A stretch of DNA of 5,460 bases, taken from positions 1 to 5,460 of the forward strand of contig JAISJX010000396.1 of assembly GCA_031261145.1 (NCBI GenBank), read 5' to 3'. This document shows positions 1 through 5,460 of this stretch, in pieces (within the stretch, counting starts at the first letter, position 1; every line of letters starts with the position of its first letter). The position numbers and the translations under genes were made by a program. The DNA comes from Tannerella sp. (GTDB lineage: Bacteria > Bacteroidota > Bacteroidia > Bacteroidales > Tannerellaceae). The notes below the pieces were generated by a model. That model had not been told where the DNA came from. It ran no database searches and saw only the letters and a list, made by a program, of their open reading frames with translations.

Positions 1-55
1 ACTTTTTTCTATTGGTCTGCGAAATTACGGAAATATTTTATTGAAAACAATAAAT

Positions 56-86
56 TTTGTGGAAATAAAAAAAACGCTTATATTTG
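56..86 (+). promoter_or_regulatory. Candidate Bacteroidota-type promoter (TTTG-N19-TATATTTG)
   Basis: A perfect TTTG at 56-59 is followed after exactly 19 bases by TATATTTG at 79-86, which fits the Bacteroidota -33/-7 consensus TTTG-N19-21-TAnnTTTG at every fixed position. The trailing GCAC is also common at such promoters. Transcription would start near 92-95 on the + strand. The next + strand coding start is at 404, so this promoter would give either a leader of about 310 nt or an unannotated small RNA. The match is seen directly in the sequence; activity is inferred. Confidence 0.5.
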
Positions 87-308
87 CACGTGTAATCATA
101 AAATAATCTTTTCATACGAAATTCTTCCGGCGCCATATTTCCCGGCAAATATAACCTTACACCTCCGAAACGAAACGCCACATTATATATATGTAGGCCG
201 CGCCAAAAAAAGTTTCTGACACCACCGATTGCAAAAATCACACTATCAATTGGTTAAAAATATATTCGCATTTTTTATTGAAATCCTCTATTTTTTTTTG
301 AAAGTTTA

Positions 309-340
309 TTTGTTTTATTCCGAAAATACAACTTACTTTG
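309..340 (+). promoter_or_regulatory. Candidate promoter for the lacI-like gene, possibly also susCD
   Basis: TTTG at 309-312 is followed after 20 bases by TTACTTTG at 333-340, then CACC. This matches the Bacteroidota consensus TTTG-N19-21-TAnnTTTG with one mismatch (T for A at the second base of the -7 box). The predicted start falls near 345-350, leaving a leader of about 55-60 nt before the ATG at 404. Two dyads lie just downstream of the expected start, which is where a repressor could block transcription. The element may also serve the downstream transporter genes, because they follow in the same direction and no equally good promoter is visible in the 53-bp gap before susC. Confidence 0.5.
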
Positions 341-348
341 CACCGTTT

Positions 349-365
349 TAAAATTATAAATTTTA
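349..365. promoter_or_regulatory. AT-rich interrupted palindrome near the predicted transcription start
   Basis: TAAAATT and AATTTTA form perfect 7-base arms around a 3-base ATA spacer. The dyad overlaps or directly follows the expected start of the promoter at 309-340. It could be a protein-binding site, but AT-rich dyads also arise easily by chance in such a biased stretch, so the call is tentative. Confidence 0.25.
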
Positions 366-367
366 GT

Positions 368-381
368 GTCGTTTAAACGGC
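368..381. promoter_or_regulatory. Candidate LacI-family operator (near-palindrome with CGTTTAAACG core)
   Basis: GTCGTTTAAACGGC is a 14-base dyad with 6 of 7 base pairs matching. Its central 10 bases, CGTTTAAACG (370-379), are a perfect palindrome. LacI-family regulators typically bind even-length palindromes of about this size. The site lies downstream of the predicted transcription start and 22 bases before the ATG of a gene encoding a LacI-type DNA-binding head, a layout typical of autoregulation. A related half-site, CCGTTTTAAAA, occurs at 343-353 in inverted orientation with one extra T. The central CpG typical of many LacI operators is replaced here by TTTAAA, so the family assignment is inference. 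Confidence 0.4.
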
Positions 382-403
382 AAAGCTAATTAAAACCGTA
401 ATA

Positions 404-649
404 ATGAATGTATCGATGAAAGACATCGCTGAAAAACTGAACGTTTCCACAACCACGGTATCGTGGGTGCTGTCCGGGCAATCCGACGAACGACGGATTG
501 GGGCTGCCGTACAGGCAAAAGTTTTGGAGTGCGCCAAAGAAGCATTTGACGAAACAGGGACGGAAAAAAAATATGTGTGCAGCAAAATGATACTGCCCTG
601 TACCCTTAAACTTTATGGAGAACAATTTTGCGCAGGTATGCTTAATTAG
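404..649 (+). CDS. Truncated LacI-family DNA-binding protein (HTH only; probable deletion remnant)
   Basis: The 81-residue product begins with a classic LacI-type helix-turn-helix: MKDIAEKLNVS at residues 5-15, the recognition helix TTTVSWVLSG at 16-25, and the third-helix region around VQAKVLECAKE at 36-46. Full-length family members are about 330-350 residues, with a hinge helix and a periplasmic-binding-protein-like sensor domain; both are absent. After about residue 47 the sequence changes to FDETGTEKKYV and then KMILPCTLKL (61-70), which resembles the 'ILPtxLxxReS' tail at the extreme C-terminus of LacI-family proteins. The simplest reading is an in-frame internal deletion of roughly 250-280 codons with the junction near 540-565. 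The ATG at 404 is chosen, but Met5 (416) is equally plausible because many relatives start at MKDIA. It lies 53 bp upstream of the susC-like gene on the same strand. It could be a decaying pseudogene or a small operator-binding protein; without a dimerisation domain, tight DNA binding is doubtful. Confidence 0.65.
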   Translation: MNVSMKDIAEKLNVSTTTVSWVLSGQSDERRIGAAVQAKVLECAKEAFDETGTEKKYVCSKMILPCTLKLYGEQFCAGMLN

Positions 650-702
650 CAAATAAAATAGAATGAATATATAAATCAATTATTAATTATTAAATTTTAA
701 GT
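650..702 (+). promoter_or_regulatory. AT-rich leader and translation start region of the susC-like gene
   Basis: This 53-base gap is almost entirely A and T and has no G-rich Shine-Dalgarno sequence; the bases just before the ATG read TTAAATTTTAAGT. AT-rich, unstructured leaders are the usual way Bacteroidota genes start translation. A short dyad AATTA-T-TAATT lies at 678-688, but its composition makes it weak evidence for an operator. No TAnnTTTG promoter box and no terminator-like hairpin is visible, so read-through from the promoter at 309-340 is plausible. Confidence 0.35.
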
Positions 703-3700
703 ATGAGTAAATTACAGACTTTTAAAAAGATGAGTGCACGGATACTGATAGGTATTCTGTGCGTATGCAGTTGTTCTCTTACTGTCTTTGCGCAGGGAGG
801 CAAACGTATCACCGGGACGGTCGCCGATGAGAAGGGCGAACCGGTTATCGGTGCGAATGTGATTGAGAAAGGAACGACCAACGGGAATATCACCGATGTG
901 GACGGCAACTTCTCATTAGATGTATCGCCGGGAGCGACTTTGGTTATTTCCTTTATCGGGTATAACACTCAGGAAGTGGTGACAGGTAATCAAACTACCC
1001 TGAATATCACGTTAGTGGAAAATCTGCAAGCGTTGGAAGAAGTGATTGTCATTGGTTACGGTACGGCCAAGCGGCAGGACTATACCGGCTCGGTGGCTTC
1101 CGTAAAATTAGAAAATTCGGCTGTGTCCATCTTGCCGAATTTGAATGTGTTGGAATCCTTGAAAGGGAATGTAACGGGTATGAATATCGGCGCGACGAAC
1201 TCGGCAGGTGGAGAACCCAGTATGTTGATTCGCGGGCAAAACTCCATCAACGGGAGTAACAACCCTTTGATTATTCTGGATGGCGTAATTTTTATGGGCA
1301 GCCTCGGCGATATCAATCCCAATGACATTGCTAATATCGATGTACTGAAAGATGCCGTAACGTCGGCAGCTTATGGTTCCAGATCATCCAATGGCGTCAT
1401 TTCCATTGTCACCAAAAAAGGACGATCAGCAAAACCTGTGATTACATTGAATGCTTCAACAGGTATTCAGGCATGGCCCAACCGTCCGGAAATGATGAAA
1501 GGTGAAGATTTTGTAAGAGTGGTTAATGAGCGTTCCGGCAATCCGGTGGGAACTACAAGCTGGATGCGTTCGGTTTCGAAGGCGAATTACGAAAACGGCA
1601 TTGAAAGTGTCTGGTTGGATGAGGTTACCCGTACCGGAATCCTGGAGGACTATCAGATTTCAATATCGGGAACGGGCAAGGGTTTGAATTATTACCTGTC
1701 CACTTCCTATAACGAAAATAAAGGGATAGTCATCGGTGATGATTTCAACCGTATTTCTCTTTTCGGCAAGATAAATACGGATATCACCTCATGGTTGAAT
1801 ATAGGTGTGGACGCCGCCTTTTCCCGCCGCGATTATTCCGGAGCAGGCGCTGATATTAGCACTGCGCAAGTACTTCCTCCTTACGCGAAATTTTATCGTG
1901 ATGATGAAGGTAATCTTGAAAAATATCCTGATGAACAATCCTTTACAAATCCATTGTGGAATGCAAAAAGCGGTACACTTGACAATTCTGATATCCGGCA
2001 GAATTTGCGCCTGAATACGTATGCAGTCATCAGTCTGCCTTGGGTAAAAGGATTGAGTTACCGCCTGAATTTTCTACCCAATGTGGATCAAACCCGTCAG
2101 GGTAATTTCTATTACGAGGGCAATTACGTTCAGGAAGGTTCCGGAATAGAACGATATTCGCCGTCGGCGCTTCAGGGTCTGCTTTCAAAAGCCAACGGCA
2201 ATCTACTGAACAGTAGGACGTACAGCTATGTGCTTGATAACATTGTCAACTATAAAAACGCCTTCGGCAAGCACAGTGTGGAAGGTACGTTGGTGGCTAC
2301 ACGCGACTATTCAAAAATTGATGTTGAATACATGACCGGAAGCGACTTTTCCGAAAACGGAAACACTACGTTAGGATTGCGGGGACTTCACAAAGCGAAA
2401 GTACAGAATATTAATTTTGCCTCGAATAGCGGTGGTGTAAAACGGACAAATATCGGTTACCTTGCCCGTGCAAACTATGGCTTTGATAACAAATATTACC
2501 TTACGGGATCGTATCGCAGGGATGGCGCTTCGGTGTTCGGAGCCAACCGGAAATGGGGTAACTTTGCCGCTACAGGCGTAGCATGGCGCATTTCGGAAGA
2601 AGAATTTATGACGAGCATAGAACCCTTGAACAATCTGAAACTGAAAGTATCCTGGGGACAAAACGGGAATCAGGGCATAGCGCCCTATACGACGCTGTCG
2701 CAGGTAATCAACGGCTCTACAGGCGGATTGCGTTATGAATTTGCCGCACCAGGAACCATTTATTACGGATTAAACCAAAGCAATTTGGGTAACTCCGATT
2801 TAGGGTGGGAACGCACCGAAGCATGGAATTTCGGTTTTGAATCGTCATGGCTGCAAAACCGTTTATCGGTCGATCTGGATATATATGTTTCCAAAACATT
2901 AGACCAGATATTCAACCGCAACATTCCGGTAATGAGCGGATTCAAGACCATCTATACCTCCATGGGACAGGTAAACAACAGGGGTTTTGAACTGAACCTG
3001 CGTTCCGTCAATATTGAACAGCGCGATTTGAATTGGACAACGAATTTTACATTCTGGCTTAACCGGAATAAATTGGTTCATCTTTACGGCGATGATTTGG
3101 ACGGTGACGGCAAGGAAGATGATGACATAGGCTCTTCGCTGTTTATAGGCAAATCGTTGGGCGCTATTTACGGATACAAACAAATCGGGATCGTGCAGGA
3201 AGACGATACGGAATATATTGCTGCTACAGGCGCCACTCCCGGCTTTCCGAAATATGCCGACTTGGACGGTGTGGCCGGTATCTCGGCAGCCGACCGTACG
3301 ATTCTCGGATATAACAAGGAGAATTTCCGGTTGAACATGGGAAATATTTTAAGATATAAAGGATTAGAACTCTATGTATTACTTACGGGTAATCTTGGTG
3401 GAAACGGTTATTATATGTCAGACAACGCAGAGGCATATCTTATGATGAGGTCAGGTTATTCCACAGACAACACGATACTAAAACCATACTGGACTCCTGA
3501 AAACAGGAGCAATGAATATCCGGGAATCAACTTCAGTGGTGATGGCCGGTTCCGTGGTTTGCAGTCACGTGGATTTGTCAGGATACAGGATTTGTCCCTG
3601 TCCTATACCTTTAATCAATCGTGGGTGAAATCGGCTAATATCAGTATGTTGAAAGTATTCCTTGCAGCCAAGAATCTGGCTACTTTCACCGGTTGGGACG

Positions 3701-3789
3701 GCGGCGATCCGGAAACGGGAGCGCGTTATTTAAGTGGTACCTATCCGGTGGCATCCACTTATTCCTTAGGGTTTAATATCAGTTTCTAA
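703..3789 (+). CDS. SusC-like TonB-dependent outer-membrane transporter
   Basis: The 1028-residue protein imports a surface-captured nutrient, usually an oligosaccharide, across the outer membrane using TonB-ExbBD energy. It has a Sec signal peptide (residues 1-30, cleavage likely at VFA|QG), then a carboxypeptidase-regulatory-like beta-sandwich (about 34-105, with ITGTV, GEPVIGANV, TDVDGNFSL and ISFIGY). Next come a TonB-box-like segment (EEVIVIGYG, 112-120) and a plug domain ending in LKDA (215-218) and YGSRSSNGVISIVTKKG (224-240). The rest is the 22-strand barrel with SusC hallmarks: YLTGSYRRDGASVFG (599-613), VSWGQNGNQ (649-657), and a terminal phenylalanine expected for barrel assembly. 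Length is typical for the family (about 950-1100). There is no STN domain, so direct anti-sigma signalling is unlikely. The frame is intact, and the ATG fits the signal peptide. The susD-like gene follows after 19 bp, so the two are almost certainly cotranscribed. Substrate is unknown. Confidence 0.95.
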   Translation: MSKLQTFKKMSARILIGILCVCSCSLTVFAQGGKRITGTVADEKGEPVIGANVIEKGTTNGNITDVDGNFSLDVSPGATLVISFIGYNTQEVVTGNQTTLNITLVENLQALEEVIVIGYGTAKRQDYTGSVASVKLENSAVSILPNLNVLESLKGNVTGMNIGATNSAGGEPSMLIRGQNSINGSNNPLIILDGVIFMGSLGDINPNDIANIDVLKDAVTSAAYGSRSSNGVISIVTKKGRSAKPVITLNASTGIQAWPNRPEMMKGEDFVRVVNERSGNPVGTTSWMRSVSKANYENGIESVWLDEVTRTGILEDYQISISGTGKGLNYYLSTSYNENKGIVIGDDFNRISLFGKINTDITSWLNIGVDAAFSRRDYSGAGADISTAQVLPPYAKFYRDDEGNLEKYPDEQSFTNPLWNAKSGTLDNSDIRQNLRLNTYAVISLPWVKGLSYRLNFLPNVDQTRQGNFYYEGNYVQEGSGIERYSPSALQGLLSKANGNLLNSRTYSYVLDNIVNYKNAFGKHSVEGTLVATRDYSKIDVEYMTGSDFSENGNTTLGLRGLHKAKVQNINFASNSGGVKRTNIGYLARANYGFDNKYYLTGSYRRDGASVFGANRKWGNFAATGVAWRISEEEFMTSIEPLNNLKLKVSWGQNGNQGIAPYTTLSQVINGSTGGLRYEFAAPGTIYYGLNQSNLGNSDLGWERTEAWNFGFESSWLQNRLSVDLDIYVSKTLDQIFNRNIPVMSGFKTIYTSMGQVNNRGFELNLRSVNIEQRDLNWTTNFTFWLNRNKLVHLYGDDLDGDGKEDDDIGSSLFIGKSLGAIYGYKQIGIVQEDDTEYIAATGATPGFPKYADLDGVAGISAADRTILGYNKENFRLNMGNILRYKGLELYVLLTGNLGGNGYYMSDNAEAYLMMRSGYSTDNTILKPYWTPENRSNEYPGINFSGDGRFRGLQSRGFVRIQDLSLSYTFNQSWVKSANISMLKVFLAAKNLATFTGWDGGDPETGARYLSGTYPVASTYSLGFNISF

Positions 3790-3808
3790 CCAAATAATAA
3801 ATTAAAAA

Positions 3809-5460
3809 ATGAAAATACTTAAATATATTCACAGTATTATTCTGACGGTATTTATTGCCTGTCAGTTTATGAGTTGTAATGATGACAACTTTCTGGAAGA
3901 ACATCCCGATACGATCTATACCATCGACAATGTATATTCTTCCTCCGAGCAGGTAGGTCAGATAGTGGTAGGTATTTATGCCCAGATCAGGGATTTGAAA
4001 ACCAATCCAGTATCTGACGCCGCATGGATGTTGGATTTTAAAGGGAGAGGTACGGATATGTATGATATAGCTTTTGACAGAAAAAGTCAATCTTTCAGTG
4101 ACTACGGTATTATCAATACCAATCATAACACCTTTTACCAGGTGTACACCGCATATTACGAGATAATAGCCAAAGCCAATCTGGCGCTTTATGCCTCCGA
4201 ACTACCACAGATCACCTGGGCTTCGGCCGGTGATAAGGCGTATGTAGTCGCTCAGGCAAGGTTTTTCAGGGCGTTTGCTTACAAGAATCTGGCAGAATTA
4301 TTCGGAGGCGTACCTTTAGTGACTGAAATAGCTACCACAGCCCGTTATGATTATAATCGCGAAACCCGCACGGCTACCTATCAGTATGCCATCGACGAAA
4401 TGGAAGCTGTGTTGAATGATATCCCCCTTGCTACGGCTACCAACGGCCGCATCGTAAGAGGAGCCGTTCAACACAATCTGTCTGAATTGTATCTGGCTCT
4501 TGGAACGCAGTTGGCTGCTGACGGCAAAGCAGGCGAAGCACAAAATGCTTTTACTTCTTCTATCAATTACGCAAACTCAGTGATCGACGGCGGCGCCTAT
4601 TCGTTGATCAACACCCGTTTCGGTACCCGTAAAAATGAAGAAACCATTCATTATGACATCCATCAAAATGGTATTGAAACCGGTGCGGTTGTTGATACAA
4701 TACAAATGGAAGCGAATTATTATTGGGATTTGTTTCAGGAAGGGAATGTGGACTTTCAAGACGGCAACACCGAGTGTATCTGGGCTGTCGAAATTGATTA
4801 TGCCGCTTACAAGAAGGAAGATACTCGTTCGTATTTACCTTATACACGGCAATATGGCCCGAACTTTCGCGAAGGATCCGCCAGATTTTTTGGCGCTTGC
4901 TTATTGGAAGAAGTAGGAGGAAGAAATGTCTATATCTCATGTATTACCCCGTATGTCCGCGATGAAATTTATTCCGGTAAATTTGCCGGCGACATGCGCA
5001 ATTCCGATGTCGTTTTCCGCAGGAGGTTAAAGGCGAACCAGGTAAGCAGTCCCTATTATAAGCAATTGGTTCCATGGGAATTGATATATAACGATCCGGC
5101 TAAGACAGATGCGGAAAATAAAAATTATCAATCCCAGCAATATCCGATTTCGTGTAAAATTTCTACCGATAAATTCACCGGTTTGGCAGACGGTCAAAAC
5201 AGGAGTAATCTGTTCCGCGACGACTATATGATTCGTCTTTCCGAAACGATATTACTCAGGGCGGAAGCCAAGCAGCGCAGTGGTGACAAGGCAGGCGCTG
5301 CCGCCGATGTCAATCTGTTGCGAACCCGTGCGCAATGCGCCTACTTAGTTACGGTAGCCGATATGGACGACAATTTCGACTTGATCCTTGACGAACGAGC
5401 GCGCGAATTGGTCTATGAGGAATACCGGTGGAATACGCTTCTTCGCATGGGCGGAACCGT
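3809..5460 (+). CDS. SusD-like (SusD/RagB family) surface lipoprotein, 3' end outside window
   Basis: The frame is open from the ATG at 3809 to the window edge, giving 550 codons plus two bases without a stop. The product is the glycan-binding lid partner of the SusC-like barrel. Residues 1-22 are a lipoprotein signal peptide ending in FMSC, with Cys23 as the lipidated residue. NDDN follows immediately, an acidic stretch resembling the Bacteroidota lipoprotein export signal for surface display. The N-terminal SusD-like domain has the hallmark ARFFRAFAYKNLAELFGGVPLV (150-171), part of the TPR-like helices. The C-terminal RagB/SusD domain shows DDYMIRLSETILLRAEA (471-487), NLLRTRA (502-508) and ILDERARELVYEEYRW (526-541). 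Relatives usually have a few tens of residues after the equivalent of LLRMG, so the stop should lie shortly past the edge. The start is supported by the signal peptide and the AT-rich leader AATAAATTAAAAA. Substrate cannot be read from the sequence. Confidence 0.94.
   Translation, partial: MKILKYIHSIILTVFIACQFMSCNDDNFLEEHPDTIYTIDNVYSSSEQVGQIVVGIYAQIRDLKTNPVSDAAWMLDFKGRGTDMYDIAFDRKSQSFSDYGIINTNHNTFYQVYTAYYEIIAKANLALYASELPQITWASAGDKAYVVAQARFFRAFAYKNLAELFGGVPLVTEIATTARYDYNRETRTATYQYAIDEMEAVLNDIPLATATNGRIVRGAVQHNLSELYLALGTQLAADGKAGEAQNAFTSSINYANSVIDGGAYSLINTRFGTRKNEETIHYDIHQNGIETGAVVDTIQMEANYYWDLFQEGNVDFQDGNTECIWAVEIDYAAYKKEDTRSYLPYTRQYGPNFREGSARFFGACLLEEVGGRNVYISCITPYVRDEIYSGKFAGDMRNSDVVFRRRLKANQVSSPYYKQLVPWELIYNDPAKTDAENKNYQSQQYPISCKISTDKFTGLADGQNRSNLFRDDYMIRLSETILLRAEAKQRSGDKAGAAADVNLLRTRAQCAYLVTVADMDDNFDLILDERARELVYEEYRWNTLLRMGGT

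Larger units (their letters stand above)
1..403. other. Intergenic region upstream of the lacI-like remnant, no supportable gene
   Basis: No convincing coding sequence is visible on either strand. The + strand has no usable ATG here; the only one, in the ATATATATGTAG run near 191, is followed at once by a stop. The flanks are strongly AT-rich, with A and T tracts near 66-74, 204-211 and 289-299. About 120-235 is noticeably richer in G+C (CCGGCGCC, GGCCGCGCC) and could be the remnant of an older gene or a non-coding RNA. Positions 37-54 form an AT-only stem-loop (7-bp arms, AAAA loop) with little predicted strength. Two promoter matches and two dyads in this stretch are listed separately. A 67-codon minus-strand frame beginning with GTG at 241 crosses the GC-richer part but has no recognisable family. 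Confidence 0.6.

Noticed and set aside
255..299. Possible rho-independent terminator: AAAAAT and ATTTTT arms followed by a poly-T tract at 290-299
   Set aside because: The stem is entirely A-T, short, and separated from the T tract by about 20 bases. It would not form a stable terminator hairpin.
623..630. CAATTTTG near the end of the lacI-like gene as a separate susC promoter -7 box
   Set aside because: The first consensus base is wrong and there is no TTTG 19-21 bases upstream, so the support is too weak to list.
757..795. Cysteines 20, 22 and 24 in the SusC-like signal peptide, with VCSC resembling a lipobox
   Set aside because: The signal peptide continues to a good type I site (VFA|QG at residues 28-32), and the family consists of non-lipidated barrel proteins.
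3790..3808. Possible terminator or attenuator between the susC-like and susD-like genes
   Set aside because: The 19-base gap is AT-rich with no inverted repeat, as expected of an uninterrupted operon.
3848..3862. Alternative lipobox FIAC with Cys18 in the SusD-like protein
   Set aside because: FMSC with Cys23 is followed by the acidic NDDNFLEE segment, which matches the usual mature start of SusD-like proteins; Cys18 lies within the hydrophobic core.
4635..4916. Overlapping 93-codon + strand frame inside the susD-like gene, plus several minus-strand frames across 690-4940
   Set aside because: They lie opposite or out of frame with strongly conserved SusC/SusD coding sequence and show no family features; they are shadows.

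Overview
The window looks like the start of a polysaccharide-utilisation-type locus from a member of the Bacteroidota, probably a gut- or sediment-type Bacteroidales. Three things point there: a tandem SusC-like/SusD-like pair, AT-rich translation starts without a clear Shine-Dalgarno (for example AATAAATTAAAAA before the susD-like ATG), and promoter matches to the Bacteroidota consensus TTTG-N19-21-TAnnTTTG. All genes I can support are on the + strand.

Layout: positions 1-403 hold no gene I can defend. This stretch is mostly AT-rich, with a moderately GC-rich island near 120-235. It contains two good Bacteroidota-type promoter matches (56-86 and 309-340), an AT-rich dyad (349-365) and a 14-bp near-palindrome (368-381) that is a candidate LacI-family operator. 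Positions 404-649 encode an 81-residue protein with an intact LacI-type DNA-binding head but no inducer-binding domain. Its last ~25 residues resemble the extreme C-terminal tail of a LacI-family regulator, so it looks like the product of a large in-frame internal deletion. After a 53-bp AT-rich gap come a complete SusC-like TonB-dependent outer-membrane transporter (703-3789, 1028 aa) and, 19 bp later, a SusD-like surface lipoprotein (3809 to the window end, 550 codons seen, C-terminus missing).

How the parts work together: in this family the SusD-like lipoprotein sits as a lid over the SusC-like barrel and captures an oligosaccharide (sometimes a peptide) at the cell surface. The barrel then imports it with energy from TonB-ExbBD. 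The pair is very probably one transcript. No enzyme gene lies in the window, so the substrate cannot be named. The transporter has no N-terminal STN signalling domain, so sigma/anti-sigma control through the transporter is unlikely. A LacI-type or other regulator acting at the dyads upstream of 404 is the more natural model, but the only regulator gene seen here appears to have lost its sensor domain.

The transporter pair is ordinary for the phylum. The unusual element is the miniature LacI-like gene with its promoter/operator region. I found no rRNA, tRNA, CRISPR array, insertion sequence or other mobile element.
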